Below, one piece after another: positions 40,313-49,747 of a stretch of DNA of 59,068 bases (position 1 is the stretch's first letter; each line of letters opens with the position of its first letter). The DNA comes from Caldisericia bacterium. GTDB lineage: Bacteria; Caldisericota; Caldisericia; UBA6126. The notes beneath the pieces are model-generated. The model ran no database searches. It saw nothing but the letters and a program-made list of their open reading frames with translations, and was not told where the DNA came from. Both the position numbers and the translations under genes were made by a program. The stretch is taken from NCBI GenBank assembly GCA_023146045.1, contig JAGLCW010000017.1:1-59068 (forward strand). The letters run 5' to 3'.

Positions 40313-41718
40313 TGATCGGAATTAAATTTAAAAGTATTCGAGCCAGACTAATTTCTGGTTACATATTGATCGTTTTTATATGCATTTGTTTCATTGAAAT
40401 AATCTTAATTGCATCAATTGATCAATATTACAAAAACAGCATAGCCGGTATACTAAAGAATCAAGCTAATCTATCTTCAACTTTTTTTCATGAATATTCA
40501 GACAATCCAGATATTTTCACGAAAAGACAATCAATAATAGAAAGTTTTGCTGCAAATTCACAAGCACAAGTTCAATTGTTTGAATCAAATGGTAATATTC
40601 TCGCTGACACACTTTGCACGCCAAACATTGTACCTCTTTACATAAATGATATAGAAGACATAAAAAAAGGCAACACAATACTGTGGAACTCTTCCACATT
40701 AAAAACCAATGAACCATTAATGGGAGTTACAATTCCTTTGTTTTCAAACCAGAGTTTTATTGGTTATGCAAGATTTATTACATCTATGGAAAAAAGTAAC
40801 AATGCGGTTCAACAGATCATTATTTTTCTAATTGCAATTGGATTAATGTCAATTTTTATTTGTATAATTCTTGGATATTATATATCAAAAACCTTTTCTG
40901 TCCCAATCGGCAACATAACAAGGGCTTCCAGAAAAATGACAAATGGAGACTACTCAGTAAGAATAAAAGAAAAAAGAGAGGATGAAATAGGTCAACTAGG
41001 TTTAGCTTTCAATAAAATGGCATCCGAAATTCAAGATAGAGAAGAGATTAAAAACAACTTCATATCATCCATCTCACATGATCTTAGGACTCCATTAACT
41101 TCAATCAAAGGATGGGCAATCACATTAAAAACAACGGACGATTTAAATCCGGATGAATTTGGAGAAGGCATTGATATCATAGAACAAGAATGTGATAGAC
41201 TTTCAGAAATGGTGAATCGACTATTAGATTTTTCGAAATTGTCTTCAAGCAAAGTAAAACTAACATTTGAGACCATCGACATAAAAACGATCATTGCTGA
41301 TTCACTATCTTATATTAAACCAGTTTTAAAAGAAAAAAATGTAAGGTGTTTAAAAGTTATTCCAGGCAACCCAATAATGCTTAATATTGACCCTTTTTAC
41401 ATAAAAAGAGCGCTAGACAATCTGCTAGACAATGCATCTAAGTACTCATTGCAGAACCAGTTGATAGAATTAAGACTAACAGAATCTGAAAAAAGTGTAC
41501 TTATTTGTATTAATGATTCAGGAGAAGGAATTCCAGAGGAAGATCTACCTTTTGTTAAGTTAAAATTTTTTCAAGGATCTAATAAAAGAAAAGGTTCTGG
41601 AATGGGTTTAGCAATATGTGATGAGATAATGCAATGGCATGATGGAGAACTAATTGTACAAAACAGAGTTGGAGGAGGAACATCGGTTTGTTTAAAATTT
41701 CAAAAAATCAAAACATAG
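40312..41718 (+). CDS. Membrane sensor histidine kinase
   Basis: The 468-residue kinase has two membrane helices (about 14-35 and 168-191) that enclose an extracellular sensor of about 130 residues, a HAMP domain (about 195-245), the phosphorylated H256 in SISHDLRTPL and an ATPase domain with NLLDNASKYS, NDSGEGIP and GSGMGLAI. Its stop codon TAG overlaps the GTG start of the next gene. The sensor has no recognised motif, so the signal is unknown. Confidence 0.93.
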   Translation: MIGIKFKSIRARLISGYILIVFICICFIEIILIASIDQYYKNSIAGILKNQANLSSTFFHEYSDNPDIFTKRQSIIESFAANSQAQVQLFESNGNILADTLCTPNIVPLYINDIEDIKKGNTILWNSSTLKTNEPLMGVTIPLFSNQSFIGYARFITSMEKSNNAVQQIIIFLIAIGLMSIFICIILGYYISKTFSVPIGNITRASRKMTNGDYSVRIKEKREDEIGQLGLAFNKMASEIQDREEIKNNFISSISHDLRTPLTSIKGWAITLKTTDDLNPDEFGEGIDIIEQECDRLSEMVNRLLDFSKLSSSKVKLTFETIDIKTIIADSLSYIKPVLKEKNVRCLKVIPGNPIMLNIDPFYIKRALDNLLDNASKYSLQNQLIELRLTESEKSVLICINDSGEGIPEEDLPFVKLKFFQGSNKRKGSGMGLAICDEIMQWHDGELIVQNRVGGGTSVCLKFQKIKT

Positions 41719-43886
41719 TGTTTGCTACTAATAGCTTTAAGCACCTTCTTTTTACTGTAACAATTTTTTCATTAATTTTTTCGTTATCAAGCTGTTCATT
41801 GTTCCCGTCACCATCAGATCTAATAATTAGACCATCTAGCAACAATCCGCTCTTAGAGATAATTAGCCAGTTCACTCCAGAAAAAACATTTTTAATATCT
41901 CCTGACAATTTTAAAAACCATTCTCTATATCAACAATATGACATTGATGGAAACCATAGAACAGAAATACTATTTGTTTATCAGTATCAACAGGGCAACC
42001 ACGAACAAAGTAAAATTGAAGTAAAAATAATTAAAGAGTTTGAATATGGGTGGGATTGTATTTGGTCTGTTAGTGGATATGGATCTGGCATGAACCATGC
42101 TGAATTGTACGATTTAACTAACAATTCTATCCCAGAGATAATTCTTGGATGGAGTAGTGGAAGTACTCTAGAAAAAGGATTGGATATTTACAAATTTACA
42201 AGCATTTTAGATTTTTCAACACAAAAAGATTTCTCAACTATTTATTCGTCTATAGAAATACAGAGTCTTAAAGAAATTGACGAGGAAAGCTCTGATTTTA
42301 ATAAAAATGAAGTAATTATTTGGAAAAAAGAAAAAGATGAAGCTTTTTCTGTTGATATATTTCGATTCCAAGATTCTGGTTCTGTTATCAATACTTCACT
42401 AAAAGCAATTCCAGCCAATGAAAATTATCCATATTTTTTTAGAGAAATTGCATCTCATTACGCACCATTAGTTGAAAAATATCCAGACGAAACGATATAT
42501 TGGTATTACTATAGTTTGTATCTTCTTTATTCCCACCAATACAAAGAAGCTCTCGATTCATGTTTAAAAGGTACATTGTCAAACCAATATAAAAATATAT
42601 TTCCCACATGGTATGATTTAGAATACTTAAACAGTTCAATACTACTTAAGCTTGGAAGATATTCGCAAGCAGAATCTAAGTTTACTTCCATAGTAAATTC
42701 TCTATCCTCGATTAAACAACCATCTGTCGATGAAAAAAATGTTTTGTGTTTAAGTGAAATATCTCTTGCTAAAGTAAATATACAGAAAAAGGACTTTCTT
42801 TCTGCTCTTTTAATGCTTGATAACACAATTGTTTTTATTGATTCAATTTTAAGCCCTCATTTAAAGAAAGACACTCTATCCAAAATTCCTTTAGACGTTA
42901 TTATTCTTAAAAAGGATCTACAAGACACACAATGTCTACTTCAATCATCGTATGCGGAAAATTTTTTAGAGCCTCACATTCTGGATCTTCAAGAGGGGAT
43001 GAACTCATTTAGTTTGCTATCAGATTTACACCAAAACCAAGAATGTGAGTTTAGAGTAAATACAAGATCGCTAAATCTTCCGTTTTCAGAAAAGTTTATG
43101 GTGATTGATTTCAGCGAAATTCAGCCTAAGTTCTTCTTCGACAACGGAGTTGACAACGGGTTTCCTTATCACACATTTGTATGGAAAGATAAAAATAATA
43201 ACTTTAAGTTTCAACATCTTTTTAACTGCTCTAGCAACCGTTGGCCTTTATCAAATAAAAGTACTGTTGATAAAATATTTTTTGAAGAAGAAACAAATGT
43301 ACTTTTATTGTTTTACAGCAATGATCCTATTGCGTGCTCATTTCAATGGAATAATGATTTGAGAAAATGGCACGCAGCCTGGTTTCCTTTGAAAAATGAC
43401 TGGAGGGGAAACAATGGTGAAATAAAATTTACTGCTAGTTCTTTAACTGGATTTGTCACAGAGGGTATTTCTGTGAGTAACCCAGACAAAGCAAATATGA
43501 TTTTTAAAGAAAGTATGAATTCATTTTTTAGAGAGTTTCAAGACACATGGCAATTCGACAGTGAAAACATTTGCTTTTACACTACTAAAACTTCTTTTAC
43601 AAAAAATGCTTATAGCATACTTGTAGAATATATATATTTAATAAGTACCATGCAATACACATTAAGCAATGAATATCTTGTTTCTGAGAATTGTGTTCAT
43701 GATGAAATAATTCAGTCATTGATTCAAAACCCCATCAAACAAGATTGGAATATTGTAAGCCCAAAAAACATCGAAAAACTGGACAACTGGATTGAGTTTA
43801 AAACTGGAAACAATAGTATTTTCAGGGTTGTTTTTCAATTCACTGAAAACTCTGTAAAAATAAAATCTATAGAGAAAATGAGATAG
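41718..43886 (+). CDS. Large lipoprotein of unknown function, coupled to a two-component system
   Basis: The start is GTG 41718, inside the kinase stop (TAGTG). It gives a signal peptide with lipobox FSLSSC, so the 722-residue protein is a lipoprotein. The first 140 residues resemble an integrin-like or VCBS repeat (DIDGNHRTEILFVYQY, then NNSIPEIILGW). The middle (about 235-390) is alpha-helical with TPR-like spacing (YKEALDSCLKG, KLGRYSQAESKFTSIV, DFLSALLMLDN). I do not recognise the C-terminal 300 residues. Genomic link makes an accessory sensor for the kinase the best guess, without direct evidence. Confidence 0.75.
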   Translation: MFATNSFKHLLFTVTIFSLIFSLSSCSLFPSPSDLIIRPSSNNPLLEIISQFTPEKTFLISPDNFKNHSLYQQYDIDGNHRTEILFVYQYQQGNHEQSKIEVKIIKEFEYGWDCIWSVSGYGSGMNHAELYDLTNNSIPEIILGWSSGSTLEKGLDIYKFTSILDFSTQKDFSTIYSSIEIQSLKEIDEESSDFNKNEVIIWKKEKDEAFSVDIFRFQDSGSVINTSLKAIPANENYPYFFREIASHYAPLVEKYPDETIYWYYYSLYLLYSHQYKEALDSCLKGTLSNQYKNIFPTWYDLEYLNSSILLKLGRYSQAESKFTSIVNSLSSIKQPSVDEKNVLCLSEISLAKVNIQKKDFLSALLMLDNTIVFIDSILSPHLKKDTLSKIPLDVIILKKDLQDTQCLLQSSYAENFLEPHILDLQEGMNSFSLLSDLHQNQECEFRVNTRSLNLPFSEKFMVIDFSEIQPKFFFDNGVDNGFPYHTFVWKDKNNNFKFQHLFNCSSNRWPLSNKSTVDKIFFEEETNVLLLFYSNDPIACSFQWNNDLRKWHAAWFPLKNDWRGNNGEIKFTASSLTGFVTEGISVSNPDKANMIFKESMNSFFREFQDTWQFDSENICFYTTKTSFTKNAYSILVEYIYLISTMQYTLSNEYLVSENCVHDEIIQSLIQNPIKQDWNIVSPKNIEKLDNWIEFKTGNNSIFRVVFQFTENSVKIKSIEKMR

Positions 43887-43913
43887 CATTTTACCTAGTT
43901 TTTACAATGTTCC

Positions 43914-43942
43914 TTTTCATAATGGCTTTTTTTTCGTATAAT
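43914..43942 (+). promoter_or_regulatory. Promoter of the SLH/solute-binding lipoprotein gene
   Basis: TTTTCA (43914-43919) and a perfect TATAAT (43937-43942) have the ideal 17-nt spacer. The GTG start lies 35 nt later behind AGGGGG. The gene thus seems to be a separate transcription unit. Confidence 0.6.
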
Positions 43943-43976
43943 CATTAGAAAATCTATTTATTCATAGGGGGTAGTA

Positions 43977-46412
43977 GTGAGAAAACATTTAGTTCTTGTT
44001 TCTTTTCTTATTGTAGCTCTTTCCTCTTCTTTATTAACAGGTTGTGGAAAAAAAACTGGAGATAATGGCAACTCTTCAGAACCAGAAAAACCTAATTATG
44101 AAGTAGTATCTGTTTATGACTGGGAAAATTTACCATTTGGACAGAAAGAGTCATATTACGCATTTACTGAAAAATCCATGGATGAAATGCAAGGTATTGG
44201 CGTAGTTGCTAGCGAAGAACTTTCAGATCCAGCAACACCAATCACACGTGGTCAATTTGTTAGTTGGATCGTAAAAGGACTAGCTTTAGAAACCACAAAA
44301 GGTCATTCATTTGATGACGTAGCAAAAGATCATCAGTATCACGACGCAATAATTACTGCCGCTGAAAACGGTATAATTGAAAAAACAGAAGCATTTATGC
44401 CTGACGATGAACTACTTCGTGGGAACGCTGCTGTTTGGTTAGTTAATGCACGTGGTGATGAAGCAAAACAAAAAGCCGAATCAATTCAAGAGCCATTAAT
44501 TCCTGCACAAGATGGTTGGACAGAGACAATTGCAATGGGTGATGAAGTTGCAAATGCCCTTAGCGTATGTATTCTTCCGGACTACCAATTGATGTATTAT
44601 CGCTGGCTTGAAGGTGATGATTTCAGATATATCAGACCAGACGATTCAATGTTAGTTTCCGAAGGCTGCTACAGTATAGATATGCTCTTAAATCCACCAA
44701 ATCGTGGAGGAAACCTTACTATTGGTCAATCCCAAGAACCAAAAACTCTATTCTCTGGACTTGATCAAATGAGTGCAATGACACAAATTACTTCATTGCT
44801 CTATGAAAGTTCTACTGGAGGATTTGATGAATTTTGGGGTCGTTTCCCTGTTATGCTCAAATATATGCCAACACAAGAAAATGGCGATTGGGTAATAACA
44901 AAAGACGCCGAAGGCGAAGTAGAAAAAATGGTTGTTACATATCATCTACATGAAGGTCTAAAATGGTCTGACGGTTCAGATATAACATCCAAAGATGCTC
45001 TTTTCTCATATTATTTCTACAATCACCCAGCTTGTCCTGTAATTCATAACGAAACAGATTTCTGGATTGACGACATGATAGCAATTGATGATTATACAGT
45101 ACAAGTTACATGGAATACTCCATATCTATATGCAAATGGTGGCATTGGCTTATTGCCATCACATTGGTTTGAAAAAGAGTTCGGTTATGTGTTAGAACCA
45201 TATAGCATACACGACAAGACTTATTATGACTATGATCAAGACATCGATGAAACATCAGAGAACGAAGCTTATGTTTCCCAAAAATGTAAAGACGATGCAA
45301 CGTTTATAGTAGATGTTACGTCTGGTGAAAACGAAAACCCTTACGGTAAATCACCAGTACACGCTGGTTGTTACAAAGTAAAAAGTTGGGAACGTGGTCA
45401 AACAATTATTTTAGAACCAAATGAACATTACATGTATGGAACTCCATTAATTGAAACCATTATTTTCCGCACAATTGAAAGTACAGATACTCTTCTAGCT
45501 GCTGCTATTGCTGGTCAAGTTGACATGACATTGACAGGTTTAACTTTTGATCAAGCAAAACAACTCGAAAAACAAGCTAAAGAACAAATCCCTGTATTCA
45601 CACCATCTTTAACTTGGGAACACGCAGATTTGAACGTAGACAACGAATATCTTTCTGATCCTAATGTACGTCGTGGTCTCTTATATTGTATTGACAGGCA
45701 ATCAATTACAGATAGCTTTTTTGAAGGTCAACAACCAATCGCACATGCATGGTTGCCACCAAAACACCCTGCTTATGACAATAGCACAATCACAAAATAT
45801 GACTACAACACTGATAAGGCTATAGAGTCTTTTGCTGAAGCCGGTTGGACAATTAACGACGAAGGCAAAATGGTAAATGCTAATGGTGAATGGTTCACAA
45901 TTACATTTATGACAACAGCTCAAAACAAAGCACGTGAACAAGTTCAAGCAGTTATTAGCTCTGATTGGTCAGAACATTTAAAAATTAATGTTGAATTGAA
46001 AAATGAGCAACCAACAAGCTTCTTCACTTCTACTTTGCGCGAAAGACATTTCGATGGTCCATCAGCAGCAATGTATGCATGGATAATGGGTCCTACTTCA
46101 AACTTGTATTCAATAGTAAACTCTTCCCAGGTACCTACAGAGAAAAATGGTTATTCTGGACAGAACTATACAGCATATTCAAATGAAGAAGTAGACAAAT
46201 TAACATCTGGCATATTAAAAATGCTTGACAAAGATGAGATTTATACAAATCTACGGACCGTACAAGAACATCTGACAAGAGATATCCCTTCTCTTCCATT
46301 GTTCTATAGAGTAGATATTAGTTCCAAAAATAAAGGTATTAAAAACTTTAAACCTACAGGAACATCCTCTCCAATAACATGGAATACTCCATGGTGGTAT
46401 TGGGATAGATAG
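43977..46412 (+). CDS. Oligopeptide-binding lipoprotein with N-terminal SLH domain
   Basis: The 811-residue protein starts at GTG 43977 and has a signal peptide with lipobox LLTGC. After a linker come one S-layer homology unit and part of a second (about 85-155; PITRGQFVSWIVKG, FDDVAKDHQYHDAI, ELLRGNAAVW). From about 230 it is a family 5 extracellular solute-binding protein (LTIGQSQEPKTLF, LHEGLKWSDGSDITSKDALFS, ending SLPLFYRVDIS). It probably captures peptides for the permeases at 22787-24794. The SLH part would attach to wall polymers or to the S-layer, although the lipid anchor alone already fixes it to the membrane. Confidence 0.85.
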   Translation: MRKHLVLVSFLIVALSSSLLTGCGKKTGDNGNSSEPEKPNYEVVSVYDWENLPFGQKESYYAFTEKSMDEMQGIGVVASEELSDPATPITRGQFVSWIVKGLALETTKGHSFDDVAKDHQYHDAIITAAENGIIEKTEAFMPDDELLRGNAAVWLVNARGDEAKQKAESIQEPLIPAQDGWTETIAMGDEVANALSVCILPDYQLMYYRWLEGDDFRYIRPDDSMLVSEGCYSIDMLLNPPNRGGNLTIGQSQEPKTLFSGLDQMSAMTQITSLLYESSTGGFDEFWGRFPVMLKYMPTQENGDWVITKDAEGEVEKMVVTYHLHEGLKWSDGSDITSKDALFSYYFYNHPACPVIHNETDFWIDDMIAIDDYTVQVTWNTPYLYANGGIGLLPSHWFEKEFGYVLEPYSIHDKTYYDYDQDIDETSENEAYVSQKCKDDATFIVDVTSGENENPYGKSPVHAGCYKVKSWERGQTIILEPNEHYMYGTPLIETIIFRTIESTDTLLAAAIAGQVDMTLTGLTFDQAKQLEKQAKEQIPVFTPSLTWEHADLNVDNEYLSDPNVRRGLLYCIDRQSITDSFFEGQQPIAHAWLPPKHPAYDNSTITKYDYNTDKAIESFAEAGWTINDEGKMVNANGEWFTITFMTTAQNKAREQVQAVISSDWSEHLKINVELKNEQPTSFFTSTLRERHFDGPSAAMYAWIMGPTSNLYSIVNSSQVPTEKNGYSGQNYTAYSNEEVDKLTSGILKMLDKDEIYTNLRTVQEHLTRDIPSLPLFYRVDISSKNKGIKNFKPTGTSSPITWNTPWWYWDR

Positions 46413-46429
46413 ACTAATCTAACTTAAAA

Positions 46430-46461
46430 AAAGACCAAGGGTTACTCCTTGGTCTTTTTTT
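46430..46461 (+). terminator. Terminator of the solute-binding lipoprotein gene
   Basis: An 11-bp perfect stem AAAGACCAAGG/CCTTGGTCTTT (46430-46440 with 46447-46457) with a 6-nt loop is followed by T bases. A mirrored A-run on the other side means it may also work for the minus strand. The next ATG follows only 8 nt after the T-run. Confidence 0.88.
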
Positions 46462-46469
46462 ATTTAATT

Positions 46470-47285
46470 ATGAAAACAAAATCAGTATTTTCTTCAAAAT
46501 ATGCACTAATTACAGGAGCTACTAGTGGTATTGGTAAATCAATCGCAATTGAGTTAGCCAAAGAAAACTGCAATCTAGTTATTGCTAGTAGAAATTTTGA
46601 TAGTATGAAAGCATTAAAAGACATGTTAGAAGATAAATACAATGTCTCTGTAGACTGCATAACCATAGATTTATCAGTAGCTAAATCAAGCAAAATAATA
46701 TTCGACTTCTGCAAATCAAATAACATCCAGATTAGTATTCTTGTTAATAATTCTGGGTTTGCATTGGCAACAAAGAATGAATTCACTCAACTAGATAAAC
46801 TTGAGCGAATGATAATCCTTCAAACAGTTACAGTAACAGATCTATGCAGTCAATTCATTTCAAGTATGAAAAAAAACAAATTCGGTTATATTTTAAACGT
46901 TTCTTCGATTACAGCAATTACTCCAGCAGCGTCAACTTTGACATACAGTGCAGTAAAAAAATATATTCTAACATATTCAAGACTTCTACATGCAGAAGTC
47001 TATAAAGACGGAGTAAAAGTATGTTGCTTACTTCCTGGTGCAACGGATACCTCTTTCGATAAAAACTCCAATTTACCAGTACCGAAAAAACTCAAGAGAT
47101 ATTATGTTAGTCCAGATTATGTTGCTATAAAGGCAATATCTGCATTAAAAAGGGGGGCGACAACAGTCACCCCCGGTTTTCAAGCTAAGTTTTTATATTT
47201 CATTGGCGTTATATTTCCGTCAGGCTTAATATATCGTTTACACAAATTCTTTTGGGTAAACAAAAGAGATTCCTATCTAAAATAA
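46470..47285 (+). CDS. Short-chain dehydrogenase/reductase
   Basis: The 271-residue SDR has the nucleotide motif TGATSGIG (19-26 or so), NNSG, the catalytic Ser (VSSITAI) and the YSAVKK active-site pair. NAD(P)(H)-dependent; the substrate is unknown. The C-terminus has a hydrophobic stretch (FLYFIGVIFPSGLIYRL) that may touch the membrane, as in fatty-acid-type SDRs of the DltE/YqjQ kind. The ATG is 8 nt after a terminator T-run and lacks a Shine-Dalgarno sequence; an earlier in-frame start lies within the terminator. Confidence 0.85.
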   Translation: MKTKSVFSSKYALITGATSGIGKSIAIELAKENCNLVIASRNFDSMKALKDMLEDKYNVSVDCITIDLSVAKSSKIIFDFCKSNNIQISILVNNSGFALATKNEFTQLDKLERMIILQTVTVTDLCSQFISSMKKNKFGYILNVSSITAITPAASTLTYSAVKKYILTYSRLLHAEVYKDGVKVCCLLPGATDTSFDKNSNLPVPKKLKRYYVSPDYVAIKAISALKRGATTVTPGFQAKFLYFIGVIFPSGLIYRLHKFFWVNKRDSYLK

Positions 47286-47306
47286 TAACTAACCTTAAGT
47301 TCTTTA

Positions 47307-48491
47307 TTATGGAGATTCATTTCCTTTTTGTTCTTCCATGTACTGGTCAATCATACCGTCCATTCCCTCTATTGTATTTGGAGGAACATTGGAAGTAACG
47401 GTATCTGAAGGAAAAACTATTCCAGGTGTAATGATTGGCTCTCCATATTTAACTTTTTGTTCTTCAAGAAAACTTTTATATGTATCATTTTTCTTTGCAT
47501 CAAGAGCTCTTTGTTTAACATTATCAAATATCTCATCGAAAGTTGGCGTATATGCTTTTTTTACGTCATTTCTTTTTAGAACATAAAAAACAGTTTCTAT
47601 TGGAAACATAATAACATCGGAATTTTCAAATCTTGAATCGTCAAATATATGTTTAATCATTTCTGGTGGCAATTGTTCTTCGTTGACCCAACCCATAGCC
47701 CCTTTATTATCTTTTACTGTTGGATCTTGTGAATACTTCAATGCCAATTCTCCAAAATCTACTCCCTTAGAGTACTCATCCATAATTTTCCCAACTTCGT
47801 CTTCTTTATATGCGACTATAAGGTCAATGTCTGCTTGACTTGGTACGTCAAAACTGGTTATATTTTCGTCATAGTATTTTTTTATTTCTGCATCTGATAC
47901 TTCTACATGGTCCATAACAGGAGAAAAAACTTTCTGAAACATTATCTGATCGTACATATCTTTAGAAAACATCTCATCAGACACACCAAGATTCTCAAAA
48001 TAAGCATCTACATCCAAATCAGGTTTTCCACTTTGTTCTCTAAGGCTTTGTCTTGTTTTTTCTTTTTCAGCTTCGATTTCGGCTGGTGTAATTTCCATAC
48101 CGCTATCTTTAAAATACATCTGTACATAACCTGATTCAACCAAAAAATCCATGACGTCTTGCTCTAGTTTCTTCTTGTATAGTTTTTGATCAGGAGCTGA
48201 TAATTGTTGCATTTTTTGATCAAAATCCTGAGGCATAACCCTTACCATCTCATCAATAAATTCTTTCATGGTGAAACTATAGTCATCTCCAATGACACAA
48301 ATAACAGTTTCAGGATCAGTTACATCTTCTGGATAATAAGTGTCGTTGTTAGATTCATCTTGTGAATTAGTATTCTCTTCTTGAGTTGTAGAATTGTCTG
48401 CAACTTTCACCCCTTCAAATCTAAATATCAGGAATACGCCCAATAATAAAACTATTAAAACTGCGGCTAAAGCTATGTAATTTTGTTTCAT
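47307..48491 (-). CDS. Membrane-anchored peptidyl-prolyl isomerase, SurA/PrsA type
   Basis: The 394-residue protein has an N-terminal membrane anchor (about 5-26) without a lipobox, an acidic linker, a SurA-N-like helical chaperone region (about 65-190) and a PpiC rotamase domain (about 200-310: ADIDLIVAYKEDE, YSQDPTVKDNKGAMGWV). Such foldases help secreted proteins fold outside the membrane. The lack of the usual PrsA cysteine is notable. It is the last gene of the long minus-strand block; a small gap of 50 nt separates it from the nuclease. Confidence 0.8.
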   Translation of the reverse strand: MKQNYIALAAVLIVLLLGVFLIFRFEGVKVADNSTTQEENTNSQDESNNDTYYPEDVTDPETVICVIGDDYSFTMKEFIDEMVRVMPQDFDQKMQQLSAPDQKLYKKKLEQDVMDFLVESGYVQMYFKDSGMEITPAEIEAEKEKTRQSLREQSGKPDLDVDAYFENLGVSDEMFSKDMYDQIMFQKVFSPVMDHVEVSDAEIKKYYDENITSFDVPSQADIDLIVAYKEDEVGKIMDEYSKGVDFGELALKYSQDPTVKDNKGAMGWVNEEQLPPEMIKHIFDDSRFENSDVIMFPIETVFYVLKRNDVKKAYTPTFDEIFDNVKQRALDAKKNDTYKSFLEEQKVKYGEPIITPGIVFPSDTVTSNVPPNTIEGMDGMIDQYMEEQKGNESP

Positions 48492-48541
48492 TTAACTCTC
48501 CTATCTAAAATCTTTAATAGTGTATCATATTTTGAAAATAT

Positions 48542-49747
48542 TTATTCTTTCTTTCTTTTTAATCGACAAGAAGTTGAATCCTTTACATAAGAAAAACTCA
48601 TCAATTCCTTTTGTATTTCTTTTGAAACCGTTGGGTCGATTAATACTTTTTTTATTTTTGAGCTATACATAATAGATGCTTTTTCCCATAAATCATTCTC
48701 TTTTAAAAAATTTTCTAAGTAAACCCTTGCAGGATCCTTAGAGTCTGGAAAAGCAATTTCTTTTTTAACGTCAACAGTTAATTCATGATCTTCCCCCTCT
48801 AAAGAAGTTAGATTTTTTAAAACCGCGTAATCTGTTGCTCTTATCTCCCATTGTTTTTTTTCCTCTTCCAATTTTTTTATAGCAAACTTGTGCTCTTTCA
48901 TTTTAAATTGTATTGCAGCTAACTCATTAACAGCTTGATAACCTTCATCTAAGATGTTGTTTTCAAGACTTTTTAATGTAAATGAATGTTTAAATGCTGG
49001 ACAAATGTCCTTGTACGAACACCAATCACAAAGTGGTGTTTTGTTTGGTTGATAGTTTCTATCCAGTTCAATGGTCTTTATGTTTTCAACAATATCTTCT
49101 TTAATTTCGTTTAGCTCTCTATCATTTTTAGTTATAGTAACGCTTTTGTTGAATCTTAAAAAATGCCATGTCAGTGAGATATTTTTAACATCTGGATAGG
49201 TTTCTTTAACTGCCATTTGATAAAGTGGTAACTGTCTATCAGTTTCTAGGTTTTTAACTTCTGGAAAACGTGATGTTGTTTTATAGTCATGTATCAAAAA
49301 AGTATCTTTCTCTTCGTAATCAATTCTGTCAACAATAGCTTTAATCTTATATCCGTCAATGGTAACAAAGAATGATCTTTCCACAGCAATTGTTTGTGCT
49401 ATTACTTCTTTTTCTTTCTGTTGTAAAAAATATGTATTCAGTATTTTTAGTCCATCAGACTTAAATTTTTCTGGATTATCTGATAAATGTATGGTGATGA
49501 TATTTTGAGAATACTCTTGATCCCATATTGTTTCATATTCCTCCTTTATTTCTTCTAATGAGGGCCATATTTTTGTACTCATATACTTTCTATACATAGT
49601 TTCAAGAGTTTGATGTACACAAATACCCACAAGAGAATTCAGAGATACTTCTCCAGCTGGTGGTTTTATTCTATCAATATAATGGAACTTGTATTTTTGA
49701 GGACAGGAATTATATGTATTGATCCTGCTTATAGAGTAGTAACTCAT
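48542..49747 (-). CDS. PD-(D/E)XK nuclease with Fe-S cysteines, RecB/Cas4-like
   Basis: The 401-residue protein has an AddB/RecB-type nuclease layout: first cysteine in NSCPQKYKF (C15), GICVHQTLE (His), VDRID and FLIHDYKTTS (the D and K of the active site), QLPLYQMAV, then a cysteine triplet PLCDWCSYKDICP. The four cysteines probably hold an iron-sulphur cluster. There is no helicase domain and no CRISPR locus nearby. The C-terminal third is coiled-coil. It overlaps the upstream hypothetical gene by 4 nt (ATGA). Confidence 0.85.
   Translation of the reverse strand: MSYYSISRINTYNSCPQKYKFHYIDRIKPPAGEVSLNSLVGICVHQTLETMYRKYMSTKIWPSLEEIKEEYETIWDQEYSQNIITIHLSDNPEKFKSDGLKILNTYFLQQKEKEVIAQTIAVERSFFVTIDGYKIKAIVDRIDYEEKDTFLIHDYKTTSRFPEVKNLETDRQLPLYQMAVKETYPDVKNISLTWHFLRFNKSVTITKNDRELNEIKEDIVENIKTIELDRNYQPNKTPLCDWCSYKDICPAFKHSFTLKSLENNILDEGYQAVNELAAIQFKMKEHKFAIKKLEEEKKQWEIRATDYAVLKNLTSLEGEDHELTVDVKKEIAFPDSKDPARVYLENFLKENDLWEKASIMYSSKIKKVLIDPTVSKEIQKELMSFSYVKDSTSCRLKRKKE

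Noticed and set aside
48542-49747. CRISPR-associated Cas4
   Set aside because: No repeats and no other cas genes in the window; the protein is about twice the length of Cas4 and looks AddB/RecB-like.
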